Positions 18,219 to 26,812 of a stretch of 64,000 nucleotides of DNA are shown one piece after another (position 1 is the stretch's first letter; every line of letters begins with the position of its first letter). The stretch is from the NCBI RefSeq assembly GCF_000813845.1, contig NZ_JWTB01000009.1, positions 1 to 64,000 of the forward strand. The letters are read 5' to 3'. Below the pieces are notes generated by a model. The model saw only the letters and a list, made by a program, of their open reading frames with translations, searched no databases and was not told where the DNA came from. Source of the stretch: Pseudarthrobacter phenanthrenivorans (GTDB lineage Bacteria > Actinomycetota > Actinomycetes > Actinomycetales > Micrococcaceae). The position numbers and the translations under genes were made by a program.

Positions 18219-18646
18219 CGGGTCTCCTCCAGGTGTTCGGGACCAAAGGCGTCGGGAAGCACCTGGTCCATGGTTTTGATGCCGGCGGTGGTCATGAGCT
18301 GCATGCCCGGGGCCCGGAATTCGTAGAGCAGTTGCCGGCACCGGCCGCAGGGCATGAGGACGTTGCCGGCCCCGTCCACGCAGTAGAAGGCCCGAAGCAG
18401 TCCGCCCCCGGTCATCTGCAGGTTTCCCACCAGCGTGCACTCGGCGCAGAGCGTCAGTCCGTAGCTGGCGTTCTCCACGTTGCAGCCGGTGACGATGCGG
18501 CCGTCCCCGGTGAGCGCCGCAGCGCCCACCGGAAACTTCGAATACGGGGCGTAGGCGTTCTTCATGGCGGCGACGGCCGCGGACTCCAGCATTTGCCAGT
18601 CCACGCCCTGTCCCTGTGAGCCGGCTACCTTGTCCATGGCCGTCAT
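18215..18646 (-). CDS. cdd: cytidine deaminase
   Basis: 143-residue homotetrameric-type zinc enzyme deaminating cytidine and deoxycytidine. Zinc ligands and catalytic Glu are present: CNVENASYG, CAECTLVGN and MPCGRCRQLLYEF. Two starts are possible: the ATG at 18646, overlapping the permease stop as ATGA, or an ATG three codons later (18637) that has AAGGG at a better distance; I give the longer. It is coupled to the permease before and deoA after, so uptake and deamination are expressed together. Confidence 0.94.
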   Translation of the reverse strand: MTAMDKVAGSQGQGVDWQMLESAAVAAMKNAYAPYSKFPVGAAALTGDGRIVTGCNVENASYGLTLCAECTLVGNLQMTGGGLLRAFYCVDGAGNVLMPCGRCRQLLYEFRAPGMQLMTTAGIKTMDQVLPDAFGPEHLEETR

Positions 18647-20163
18647 CCCTTGACGTAGGGGATGCCGTCGGCGGCGGGCGGCCTGGACCGTCCCACCAGG
18701 CCGGCCACCGCGATGACGGTCAGGGCATACGGCAGCATCGCCATGAACTGGCTGGGCACCGGCGAGCCGATGATGGTGATGATGCTTTGAAGGTTGTCGG
18801 CGAATCCGAACAGCAGCGCGGCCAGGAACGCCCCGATCGGGTTCCAGCGCCCGAAGATCATGGCGGCAAGGGCGATATAGCCTCGGCCGCCGGACATGTC
18901 CTTGCTGAAGGCGTCCACCGACACAAGGGTAAAGAAGGAACCGCCAATTCCGGCGATCGCGCCGCCCATGAGGACGTTGATGAAGCGGGTCCTGTTGACG
19001 TTGATGCCCACGGTGTCCGCCGCCTGCGGGTGCTCGCCGACGGCACGCACCCGCAGGCCCCACTTGGTGTGGAACAACCCCACGTATACGACGATCACGG
19101 CCACGTACATGAGGTAGCCGACCAGGGACTGCCGGAACAGGATAGGGCCAATGATCGGGATGTCGGCAAGGAACGGGATATCCACAGCCTGCAGCCGGCC
19201 GGGCTTGTTGAGGTGTTCCGGGTCTGCGGTAAGCAGGGTGGAGAACAGGAAGCTGGTGAGGCCACTGATCAGAACGTTGAGCACCACGCCGACGATGATC
19301 TGGTTGACAAGGTATTTGATGCTCACCACTGCGAGGACCAGGGACACAAGAGCACCGGCGATGGCAGCAGAGATAAGGCCCACATAGACGTTGCCAGTCA
19401 CGGTGGCGACTACGGCGGCGGAGAAGGCACCGAGCAGGAGTTGGCCTTCGATGGCGATGTTGACCACGCCGGCCCGTTCACACAGCACTCCCGACAACGA
19501 GCCGAATACCAGGGGTACGGCCAGCGTCACGGCGCCGGCCAGGAGGCCGCCGAGGGAAATGGACGGCTCGGGGTCACGGCCGCCTGCGACGATCCAGATC
19601 ATGAACCCGACGAGGAAGACCACCGCGAAAAGACCCCCCACCCATCCGGGGGTGCGCCGCCGCTGCACGGTCAGGAAGCAGGAGTATGCCGCCAGGGCGA
19701 CCAGCAGGATCGAGCAGATCCAGCCCAGCGCCATCGACGGTACGGTGACCTTCTCCACCCGTGCCACACCCAGGGCGGCCAGGCCCAAGACGACGACGGC
19801 AGCGATGGTTGTAGCGGGAATCCAGCGGTCCACTCCCCCGCCCTCGCGCCGCTGGCTGATCCAGCGGTAGCCGACGTAGGCGGCGGCCGCCAGCGCCACG
19901 GCCAGGGTGATCCACGCTGCGGTGGAGGAGGCGTTCGGATCACGCGCTTCGGCGATCCGGAACCCGGCAGATTTTGTGTTGGCCAGGAGCCCGAACAGCA
20001 CGGTGCCCAGGATGGCGAGCAGGCCCAGGCCAATGCCGGCCTTCCAGCTCACCAGTTCCGTTGTGCCTGCCGGGCGGCCGGCACGGTTGGTTCCGGTTGT
20101 CTTGCCGGTTCCCTTTCCGGTGCCTGGCTGTTTGCTGGCGGGAGATTGTGTGGTGGCGCTCAT
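18643..20163 (-). CDS. nucleoside ABC transporter permease (second)
   Basis: 506-residue permease of the BMP/NupQ (YufQ) branch of the branched-chain-permease superfamily. A polar ~35-residue N terminus is followed by several extra helices (to about residue 175) before the conserved core begins at ISLGGLLAGAVTLAVPLVFGSLSGVLCERAGVVNIAIEGQLLLGA. Later RVRAVGEHPQAADTVGINV is the family cytoplasmic loop. Coupled by ATGA to the permease upstream and to cdd downstream. Confidence 0.93.
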   Translation of the reverse strand: MSATTQSPASKQPGTGKGTGKTTGTNRAGRPAGTTELVSWKAGIGLGLLAILGTVLFGLLANTKSAGFRIAEARDPNASSTAAWITLAVALAAAAYVGYRWISQRREGGGVDRWIPATTIAAVVVLGLAALGVARVEKVTVPSMALGWICSILLVALAAYSCFLTVQRRRTPGWVGGLFAVVFLVGFMIWIVAGGRDPEPSISLGGLLAGAVTLAVPLVFGSLSGVLCERAGVVNIAIEGQLLLGAFSAAVVATVTGNVYVGLISAAIAGALVSLVLAVVSIKYLVNQIIVGVVLNVLISGLTSFLFSTLLTADPEHLNKPGRLQAVDIPFLADIPIIGPILFRQSLVGYLMYVAVIVVYVGLFHTKWGLRVRAVGEHPQAADTVGINVNRTRFINVLMGGAIAGIGGSFFTLVSVDAFSKDMSGGRGYIALAAMIFGRWNPIGAFLAALLFGFADNLQSIITIIGSPVPSQFMAMLPYALTVIAVAGLVGRSRPPAADGIPYVKG

Positions 20164-21557
20164 GCTGCCGCTCCGCTCTTGACGCCGCCGGTACGCGAAC
20201 CTGCGGTTCCACTTGTGGTGGTCTTCTTCTTACGGGGGTTGAGTCCGAATATCGCACGGACCAGCGGCGGTGCTGCAATAAACAGCACGATCAAGGACTG
20301 GATGACCAGCACGATGTCGATCGGCGTCTGTGTCTGGGCCTGCATTGCCACGCCCCCGGCGCGGAAGGCGCCGAACAGCAGGCCGGCGAAGAAGGTTCCC
20401 CACGGCGTCGAGCGTCCCAGCAGCGCCACCGTGATGGCATCAAAACCGATGGAGGCGGCGACACCGCCGGAAAGGTACTTTTCCGTGCCGGACACCTGGG
20501 CCACGCCGGCCAGGCCGGCCAGCGCACCGGCGATCGCCATCACCAGGATGGTACTGCGGGCGACGTTGATGCCGGCGGTGCGGGCCGCGCTGGGGTTCGC
20601 GCCGACGGCGCGGAACTCAAAACCGATCGTGGAGCGGTTCAGCAGCCACCAGACAAAGGCGGTGGCCGCTATCGCCATCAGAAAGCCGGCGTGCAGGCGG
20701 AATTGCGGTCCGAGCAGTTCGGGGAACAACGCGGTGGAGTCAAGGAACGGTGAGATCGGGTTGGTGGAACCCTTGCGCTGGAAAGCCGGGGTGGTGAGCA
20801 GGAACAGCAGCAGGAAGTTGGCGATGTAGTTGAGCATGATGGTCACGATTACCTCGTGCGCGCCGGTGCGTGCCTTCAGCAGGCCGACGACGCCGCCCCA
20901 GACCGCGCCGCCGACCAGTCCGGCCAGGATGACGACCAGCAGGTGCAGGCCGATGGGCAGGTGCCAGGCGAAGCCGACGTAGGCGCCGAAGAGCGCACCG
21001 AAGATGATCTGCCCTTGGGCACCGATGTTGAACAGGCCGGCGCGGAACGCCAGCGCGACGCCGAGCCCGGCACAGATCAGCGGGGTTGCGACGGTGAGGG
21101 TCTCGGTGATCGGGTACAGCTGCGCGGCGAGGTCGGCGCCGGCCCAGTTGAAGATGGATCCCTGCACGAGGGCAGTGTACGGACGGATGACCTCGGTCAG
21201 GAGGTCTCCGGGCTGGGCGAAGAAGTAGCCGGCCGTGACGGCGACCTTGGGGTTGGTCACTGCCATCAGGATCCCGCCAAGCACGATGGCAAGCAGCACG
21301 GAGAGGAAGGAGACCATGGCGTTGCCGGTGAAGATCTGGTGCAGGACCGATCCGCTGCTGTCCCGGTCATGGTCCCGGCCATGACGCTGGGTGGCTGCGG
21401 GAACGGCTGACGGCGGCATTTGGCCACCTGCGGTGTCCAGCACGACGTCTGAGGCGACAGCCTCGGAGGTGGTGCCGCCGGGCACCTGGGTGCCGGCGCT
21501 CTCCTGGGCGCCGCTGTGGTTCGTGGCCTGCGGTTCCGGGGTTGTCTTCTCAGACAT
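20160..21557 (-). CDS. nucleoside ABC transporter permease (first)
   Basis: 465-residue permease (NupP/YufP type), partner of the following permease. About 90 polar residues precede the first helix (MVSFLSVLLAIVLGGILMAV); the conserved TPLICAGLGVALAFRAGLFNIGAQGQIIFGALFGAY and FRAVGANPSAARTAGINV blocks follow. Start chosen at the ATG at 21555-21557 (MSEKTTPEP) with AAGGAG 6 nt upstream; it overlaps the ATPase gene by 8 nt. Another in-frame ATG five codons upstream (21572) is less well placed. Confidence 0.92.
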   Translation of the reverse strand: MSEKTTPEPQATNHSGAQESAGTQVPGGTTSEAVASDVVLDTAGGQMPPSAVPAATQRHGRDHDRDSSGSVLHQIFTGNAMVSFLSVLLAIVLGGILMAVTNPKVAVTAGYFFAQPGDLLTEVIRPYTALVQGSIFNWAGADLAAQLYPITETLTVATPLICAGLGVALAFRAGLFNIGAQGQIIFGALFGAYVGFAWHLPIGLHLLVVILAGLVGGAVWGGVVGLLKARTGAHEVIVTIMLNYIANFLLLFLLTTPAFQRKGSTNPISPFLDSTALFPELLGPQFRLHAGFLMAIAATAFVWWLLNRSTIGFEFRAVGANPSAARTAGINVARSTILVMAIAGALAGLAGVAQVSGTEKYLSGGVAASIGFDAITVALLGRSTPWGTFFAGLLFGAFRAGGVAMQAQTQTPIDIVLVIQSLIVLFIAAPPLVRAIFGLNPRKKKTTTSGTAGSRTGGVKSGAAA

Positions 21558-23145
21558 GGGATTCTCCTTCATGGCCGGCAGGCTCCGAAACCGCCGCTGT
21601 GGTCGTGGCGCCGGAGGCATGGGCGGAGGCGCTGGCTTCCGCTTCCGCGGCCGGGACACCCGCCATCATCAGGCCCAGCACGTCCCGGGAGGTGGTGGCG
21701 GGTACGATCCCCACGAGCCGGCCGCGGTAGAGCACCGCGATCCGGTCTGCCAGCTGCAGTACTTCATCCAGTTCCGTGGACACGATCATGACCGGCGTTC
21801 CGTGGTCACGTTCGGCGATGACGCGCTTATGGACGAACTCAATCGAGCCGACGTCAAGGCCGCGTGTGGGCTGTGAAGCGATGAAGAGGCGCAGCGGGCG
21901 TGAAAGTTCGCGGGCCAGCACGACCTTTTGCTGGTTTCCGCCTGAGAGGGTCCCCACCGCTGCCGAGACCGACGGGGTGCGGACGTCGAATTCCTCGACC
22001 TTCCTGGCGGCGTTCTCGGCAATCACGCCGGGTTTCATCCCCACACCGCGCGCGAAGGGTGCCTTGTCATAGAGGTCCAGGATCATGTTTTCGGAGATGG
22101 TAAACGTGCCCACCAGGCCGTCAAGGGTGCGGTCCTCGGGGACGAAGCCCACGCCGGCACCGAGGACGTTCTTGACGCTCTTTCCCAGCAGTTCAACACC
22201 GTCGAGCGTGATGGACCCGGCCACGTGCGGCTGCACGCCTAGAATCGCCTCGGTCAGTTCCGTCTGGCCATTGCCCTGCACTCCGGCGATGGCGAGCACT
22301 TCGCCCTTGGCGATGTCGAAGGACAGGTTATCGACCACGTGCTGGCCGTTGTGGTCCGTCACGGTCAGGTTGCGGACCTTGAAGGTCACCTCACCAGTCT
22401 TGGCCGGCGCCTTGTCGAGTGTCAGGCTCACGGTGCGGCCCACCATCGCGGACGCCAGTTCGGTGGGGGAAGCCGTAGGGTCGGCCTGCCCGACCACCTT
22501 GCCTCGGCGGATGACCGTGATGGTGTCCGAGATGGCTTTGACTTCACGCAGCTTGTGGGAGATGAAGACGATCGACTTACCGTCGCGCTTCAGCTGCCGG
22601 ATGATGTCCAGGAGTTCATCGGTCTCCTGCGGCGTCAACACGGCAGTGGGTTCGTCGAGGATAAGCACCTCGGCATCACGAACCAGCGCCTTGATGATCT
22701 CTACCCGCTGCTGGACCCCGACCGGCAGGTCCTCCACCATGGCGTCGGGGTCGACGTCGAACCCGTATTGGTCCGAGATAAGGCGGATTTTCTCGCGTGT
22801 GGCTTCCAGATTGAGCAGACCGGCGGCTTTGGTGGTCTCATTGCCCAGCGCCACATTCTCGGCCACTGAGAAGACAGGGATGAGCATGAAATGCTGGTGA
22901 ACCATTCCGATGCCGGCGGCCATCGCCTCGCCGGGGTCTTTGAAGACCACAGGCCTGCCATCGACAAGGATTTCGCCCTCGGTCGGATCGTACAGTCCGT
23001 AGAGCACGTTCATCAGGGTGGATTTGCCTGCGCCGTTCTCTCCCAGGAGGCAGTGCACCTGCCCCGGTTCGACGACCAAATCGATGTGGTCATTGGCTAC
23101 CAGGGACCCGAATCGCTTCGTGATCCCTTTCAGTTCGAGTTTCAA
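21550..23145 (-). CDS. nucleoside ABC transporter ATP-binding protein (two ATPase domains)
   Basis: 531-residue double ATPase (NupO/YufO type). Domain 1: Walker A GENGAGKS at residues 35-42, [23 protein letters not shown]. Domain 2 has a degenerate Walker A (GVQGNGQTEL) but an intact signature [15 protein letters not shown], as usual in this family. A low-complexity Ala/Ser/Glu tail ends the protein. The start is taken as TTG at 23143-23145 (KLELKGITKRFG), as no ATG exists near the conserved beginning; an alternative TTG is four codons upstream. It energises import of nucleosides captured by the BMP lipoprotein. Confidence 0.9.
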   Translation of the reverse strand: MKLELKGITKRFGSLVANDHIDLVVEPGQVHCLLGENGAGKSTLMNVLYGLYDPTEGEILVDGRPVVFKDPGEAMAAGIGMVHQHFMLIPVFSVAENVALGNETTKAAGLLNLEATREKIRLISDQYGFDVDPDAMVEDLPVGVQQRVEIIKALVRDAEVLILDEPTAVLTPQETDELLDIIRQLKRDGKSIVFISHKLREVKAISDTITVIRRGKVVGQADPTASPTELASAMVGRTVSLTLDKAPAKTGEVTFKVRNLTVTDHNGQHVVDNLSFDIAKGEVLAIAGVQGNGQTELTEAILGVQPHVAGSITLDGVELLGKSVKNVLGAGVGFVPEDRTLDGLVGTFTISENMILDLYDKAPFARGVGMKPGVIAENAARKVEEFDVRTPSVSAAVGTLSGGNQQKVVLARELSRPLRLFIASQPTRGLDVGSIEFVHKRVIAERDHGTPVMIVSTELDEVLQLADRIAVLYRGRLVGIVPATTSRDVLGLMMAGVPAAEAEASASAHASGATTTAAVSEPAGHEGESHV

Positions 23146-23309
23146 AACCCCAACCAATCTGTGTGTGTATGGATCTGCTCCGGCGCGCTGTCGGCGGCAA
23201 GGCAGCGGGTAGTCCCAGCCTAGTGTCACGGATGGTTCCTGGGCAGGGCAGCCATGCGGCAAAAAGGGACTGCCGGCATGGTGCTGGCAACCGTACGCTG
23301 CCAGCAAAG

Positions 23310-23356
23310 CAGAACGCGCTGCCCTCCTGCCGGGGTAACGGCGGAAGGGCAGCGCG
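23310..23356 (-). terminator. terminator-like hairpin after the BMP lipoprotein gene
   Basis: 11-bp stem CGCGCTGCCCT (23315-23325) / complement (23346-23356), with partial pairing inside the 20-nt loop and TTCTGCTTTGC following on the minus strand. As at livK, it separates a binding-protein gene from its transporter genes. Confidence 0.6.
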
Positions 23357-23372
23357 CCCCGCGGTTCGGTGC

Positions 23373-24485
23373 TTACTTGGTGGGGCTGGACTTCGACTCG
23401 ACCTTGACGGTGCCGGAGATGATGTCCTTCTTGAGCTGGTCCAGTTCGCTCTTGAGGTCCGCCGGCACGGCGGAATCGAGATCATGGAATGGAGCCAGGG
23501 CCACCCCGCCGTTTGCCAGGGTTCCGATGTACGGGGAGGCGTCGAACTTGCCGTCCTTGTCGTCCTTGATCACCGATTCCACAGCAGTGGCCATGGTCTT
23601 CTGGACGGAGGAGAGGATGACGGACTTGTAATCCGGGGCCGTCAGGTAGCCATCCGAGTCAACCCAGATGAGCTTCGCGTCCTTGCCCTTGGACTTTGCG
23701 TCGAGAATCGCGCTGCCTGCGCCGCCGCCGACGGGTCCCGCCACAGGGAGGACAATGTCGGCTCCCTGGTCAAGGAAGCCCTGGGTCAGAACCTTGCCCT
23801 TGTCCACCTGCTTGAAGTCGCCAACGAAGGTGCCGTCCTGTTTGTCCTTGTCCCAGCCGATGAGCTGGACGCTCTTGCCCTTCTTTTCGTTGTAGTACTT
23901 CACGCCGTCGGCGAAGCCGTCCATGAAGATGGTCACGGTCGGGATGTTGATGCCGCCGAAGGTGGCCACTTTGCCGGTCTTGGAGGTGCCGGCGGCGAGG
24001 TAGCCCGCCAGGAACGCAGCCTGGGCCGTGTCATAGACGATCGGCTTGACGTTCTTGGGGAAGGTGGGGTCGTTGTAGTCGATGATGGCGAAGTGGCTGT
24101 TAGGGTTGGCGGTCGCAATGGACTTGGTGGCGTCGCCGAGCAGGAAGCCTACGGTGACCGTAAGCTTGCAGCCCTGCTGGACCATGGAGCGGAGGTTGGG
24201 GTCGTAATCGGTGTCAGCCTTGGACTGGACGTGCTTCTCCTGGATGCCGAGATCCTTAACGGCGCTCTGCAGGCCCTCGTAGCCGGACTGGTTGAACGAC
24301 TTGTCGTCGAATCCGCCTGAGTCGGACACCATGCACGCTGTGTAATCCGATGCGGTGGCTGAACCTGAGGGGCCGGACGAGGAGGGAGGGGCTCCGCAAC
24401 CGCTGAGCAGCAAGGCGGACGCACCGAGGGTGGCCACGCCGGCCATTGAACCGCGCTTGAAGCTGGCACGCAGTGATTTCTTCAA
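23373..24485 (-). CDS. BMP family nucleoside-binding lipoprotein
   Basis: 370-residue lipoprotein of the Bmp/PnrA/Med family, whose studied members bind purine nucleosides. Lipobox LLSGC puts the lipidated Cys at 30; a Ser/Gly linker is followed by CMVSDSGGFDDKSFNQSGYEGLQ, the family opening, and later FMDGFADGVKYYNEKKGKSV. The start is a TTG at 24483-24485 with a strong GGAGG 6 nt upstream. It is the first gene of the nucleoside uptake and salvage operon (ATPase, two permeases, cdd, deoA, dedA, add downstream), which strongly supports nucleosides as substrate. Confidence 0.93.
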   Translation of the reverse strand: MKKSLRASFKRGSMAGVATLGASALLLSGCGAPPSSSGPSGSATASDYTACMVSDSGGFDDKSFNQSGYEGLQSAVKDLGIQEKHVQSKADTDYDPNLRSMVQQGCKLTVTVGFLLGDATKSIATANPNSHFAIIDYNDPTFPKNVKPIVYDTAQAAFLAGYLAAGTSKTGKVATFGGINIPTVTIFMDGFADGVKYYNEKKGKSVQLIGWDKDKQDGTFVGDFKQVDKGKVLTQGFLDQGADIVLPVAGPVGGGAGSAILDAKSKGKDAKLIWVDSDGYLTAPDYKSVILSSVQKTMATAVESVIKDDKDGKFDASPYIGTLANGGVALAPFHDLDSAVPADLKSELDQLKKDIISGTVKVESKSSPTK

Positions 24486-24690
24486 TTTTCCTCCAGGGAT
24501 GATGCGAGTGGCGCTACGGGCTGGAATTCAATGAGTGTCCGTTTCGGCGCTGAAATTCTGTTTTCACTGAAGGCACGCAGCACTGCGCCGGAGCGCACTG
24601 ATGGCACTTACTTTAGTGGCCTGCGCCACGTCCCCATAGCACGGCGGGAGCCCATCCGGGAGATTGTTTACAAGTTGTTACCAAGCAGTA

Positions 24691-24715
24691 GGGGCACCGC
24701 GCCATGCGGTGCCCC
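24691..24715. terminator. possible terminator after the oxidoreductase gene
   Basis: Perfect 10-bp stem GGGGCACCGC / GCGGTGCCCC with 5-nt loop GCCAT, 25 nt past the oxidoreductase stop. There is no T-run on either side (minus-strand continuation is TACTGCTTGG), so its strength is doubtful. Confidence 0.45.
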
Positions 24716-24740
24716 TCCTGCTGGTTCGTGGTGCAGCCGG

Positions 24741-25757
24741 CTACAGCCGGACCAGCATCTTGCCGGTGTTGGCACCGTCCAGGAGGTCCATGAAGGCCTG
24801 CGGAGCGTTCTCCAGCCCGTCCACGATCGTCTCGTCGTAACGCACGGTCCCGTCGGCCAGCCAGCCGGCCATCTTCTCCGCGAACTCGGCCGCGTGCTGC
24901 CGCTGCCCGCCCACCAGGAAGCCGCGCAGGGTCAGCTGCTTGCCGATGGCCTGCATGAGGTTGTGGGGGGCGGGGGTGGGTTCGGTGGAGTTGTACTGGG
25001 CGATGGCGCCGCACATCGCCACGCGGCCCCCGACGTTCAGGACGGCCAGGGCGGCTTCGAGGTGCTCGCCGCCCACGTTGTCGAAGTAGACATCGATGCC
25101 GGCCGGGCCGGCCGCCTTCTCCAGTTGCTCGAGGATGGGGCCGTCGTGGTAGTCGAAGGCGGCGTCGAAGCCGAGTTCCAGGAGCCGGGCCACCTTGGCG
25201 GGCGAGCCTGCAGAGCCGATGACCCGCGAGGCGCCCATGGCCTTGGCGATCTGGCCTACCAGGGAGCCGACCGCACCTGCGGCGCCGGAGACGAATACGG
25301 CGTCCCCCGGCTTGAATTCCGCTACCTTCAACAGGCCGGTGTAGGCCGTCAGCCCGGTCATGCCCAGGGCGCCGAGGAAAGCCGACGCCGGTGCCAAGTC
25401 AGTGCGGGCAGGGGTGGCAGCATTGCCGTCCACCACCGCATACTCCCGCCAACCCAGGGAGTGGACGACGACGTCGCCCTCCTGGTGTGCCGACGAACGG
25501 GACGCGATCACCTCACCCACCGCACCGCCGTCGAGCGCTTTGCCCACGGCGAAGGGGGCGGAGTAGGACTTGACGTCGTTCATGCGGCCCCGCATGTAGG
25601 GGTCCACGGACATGACGAGGTTGCGCACCAGGATCTGGCCGTCTTCAAGTGCGGGCAGCGGGGACTCCGCGAGTTCGAAGTTCTCACCGGACGGGCGCCC
25701 TACGGGGCGGGAGGCCAAGCGGATTTCACGGGTGGTGGTGGCAAGGGCGGTGCTCAT
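24741..25757 (-). CDS. NADP-dependent oxidoreductase, MDR family (zinc-independent)
   Basis: 338-residue medium-chain reductase of the leukotriene B4 dehydrogenase/CurA-YncB type that reduces enones or quinones with NADPH. Seen: VMSVDPYMRGRMND (family opening), GLTAYTGLLKVAEFKPGDAVFVSGAAGAVGSLVGQIAKAMG nucleotide-binding region, and YFDNVGGEHLEAAL; no zinc-ligand Cys/His pattern. The ATG overlaps the ohr stop as ATGA, so it is the third gene of an ohrR-ohr-reductase operon and probably detoxifies carbonyl products of lipid peroxidation. Confidence 0.9.
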   Translation of the reverse strand: MSTALATTTREIRLASRPVGRPSGENFELAESPLPALEDGQILVRNLVMSVDPYMRGRMNDVKSYSAPFAVGKALDGGAVGEVIASRSSAHQEGDVVVHSLGWREYAVVDGNAATPARTDLAPASAFLGALGMTGLTAYTGLLKVAEFKPGDAVFVSGAAGAVGSLVGQIAKAMGASRVIGSAGSPAKVARLLELGFDAAFDYHDGPILEQLEKAAGPAGIDVYFDNVGGEHLEAALAVLNVGGRVAMCGAIAQYNSTEPTPAPHNLMQAIGKQLTLRGFLVGGQRQHAAEFAEKMAGWLADGTVRYDETIVDGLENAPQAFMDLLDGANTGKMLVRL

Positions 25758-26185
25758 GCTGCGTACTCCAGGATCTTGAGGTCGACGGCAATGTTGCCGC
25801 GCGTGGCGTTCGAATAGGGGCAGACTTCGTGCGCTTTGGCGACGAGGTCTTCAGCCGTGGCCAGGTCCAGTGCCGGCAGGGCGATTTCCAGTTCGGCGGC
25901 CAGGCCGAAGCCGGCGCCGCCGTCCAGCTGTCCCAGATGGATCTTCGCTGCCACTGCCGAATCCGTCAGGTCGGCGCCTGCCTTGCGGCCGACAAGGCGC
26001 AGGGCCGAGTGGAAGCAGGCGGCGTACCCTGCGGCAAAGAGCTGTTCAGGGTTGGTGCCCTGGCCGCTGCCACCGAGTTCGACCGGGCTGGCGAGGGCCA
26101 CTGCGAGTTTGCCGTCGTTGCTGCGGGCAGCGCCGTCACGGCCTTCGCCCGAGGCCAGGGCCTCTGCGGTGTAGAGAGTCTTCAC
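25754..26185 (-). CDS. ohr: organic hydroperoxide resistance protein Ohr (OsmC fold)
   Basis: 143-residue thiol peroxidase that reduces organic and lipid hydroperoxides. Reactive Cys57 (AAGYAACFHSAL) and resolving Cys122 (HEVCPYSNATRGN) are in place, as is the Ohr-specific NPEQLFAAGYAACF block. Start taken as GTG at 26183-26185 (KTLYTAEAL), the length of known Ohr; the frame is open 16 codons upstream into the intergenic space. It follows ohrR by 44 nt. Confidence 0.94.
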   Translation of the reverse strand: MKTLYTAEALASGEGRDGAARSNDGKLAVALASPVELGGSGQGTNPEQLFAAGYAACFHSALRLVGRKAGADLTDSAVAAKIHLGQLDGGAGFGLAAELEIALPALDLATAEDLVAKAHEVCPYSNATRGNIAVDLKILEYAA

Positions 26186-26229
26186 GAAAGATATCCGTCC
26201 TATTGTTGGGATGGTGCAGTATTCAGGGT

Positions 26230-26664
26230 TCACAGTGATTCGTGCAGTGCCGCCGTGAGCTTGCCGAGCGTGGTCCGCAGTTGTTCAAGCTCTTCCAGGG
26301 AGAGTCCGGCGGCATCGGCCAGCCGCTGCGGAATGGCACTCGCCGGGCCGCTGAGGTTCCGTCCGGCGGGCGTCAGGTGGATCGCAACGCGGCGCTCGTC
26401 CTCGCCGGACCGCCGCCGTTCCACCAGCCCCAGCGTTTCCAGCCGTTTGAGCAGCGGCGACAGGGTGCCGGAATCGAGGCCAAGTTCCCCGCCAAGCTCC
26501 TTCACGCCCCGGGGTTCGCTTTCCCACAGGACCAGCATCACCAGGTACTGCGGGTACGTGAGTCCCAGCTCATCCAGGACCGGCCGGTAGACGGCGGTGG
26601 CGGCGCGGGATGCCGAATAGAGCGCAAAACATACTTGCCGGTCAAGGCGGGGTGCTTCGGTCAT
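26230..26664 (-). CDS. ohrR: OhrR, MarR-family organic-peroxide repressor
   Basis: 144-residue winged-helix repressor. The redox-sensing Cys12 sits in LDRQVCFALYSASRA, matching the OhrR family opening; the recognition region (YLVMLVLWESEPRGVKELGGELGLDSGTLSPLLKRLETLGLV) and wing (RRRSGEDERRVAIHLT) are complete. Oxidation of the Cys by peroxide would release DNA and induce ohr. The ATG at 26662-26664 lies 6 nt after a TACTGT -10 box, so the mRNA is probably leaderless and autoregulated through the operator just upstream. Confidence 0.93.
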   Translation of the reverse strand: MTEAPRLDRQVCFALYSASRAATAVYRPVLDELGLTYPQYLVMLVLWESEPRGVKELGGELGLDSGTLSPLLKRLETLGLVERRRSGEDERRVAIHLTPAGRNLSGPASAIPQRLADAAGLSLEELEQLRTTLGKLTAALHESL

Positions 26665-26670
26665 GACACA

Positions 26671-26703
26671 ACAGTAACGCACAACTAAGTTGTGCACAAC
26701 TTA
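26671..26703 (-). promoter_or_regulatory. ohrR promoter overlapped by OhrR operator
   Basis: On the minus strand: -35 TTGTGC (26694-26699), 17-nt spacer, -10 TACTGT (26671-26676), 6 nt, then ATG. Two overlapping palindromes cover it: an 18-bp perfect one, TAAGTTGTG-CACAACTTA (26686-26703), and GCACAAC-TAA-GTTGTGC (26679-26695). The ACAAC/GTTGT half-sites resemble the tandem ACAATT/AATTGT arrangement known for Bacillus OhrR. Confidence 0.75.
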
Positions 26704-26768
26704 CCGCAAGGTCAGGCGCCCTGGGGAGCAGCCGCCGTCGTACTCTTCTTGCCGTGCTGGAACAGCAG

Positions 26769-26806
26769 TGCCTGGTATCCCCGCCGGGTCGCGGGGATAC
26801 CAGGCA
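26769..26806 (-). terminator. strong hairpin terminator after the amidohydrolase
   Basis: Perfect 16-bp stem TGCCTGGTATCCCCGC (26769-26784) / complement (26791-26806) with a 6-nt loop, 7 nt past the stop. No long T-run follows, but the stem is the longest in the window. It also insulates ohrR. Confidence 0.7.
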
Positions 26807-26812
26807 CGGTTG

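Noticed and set aside
18616..20829. A 737-codon open frame on the plus strand opposite the nucleoside permeases
   Set aside because: Its product is a His/Asp/Gly-rich string with no motif, while the opposite strand encodes conserved permeases joined by start/stop overlaps.
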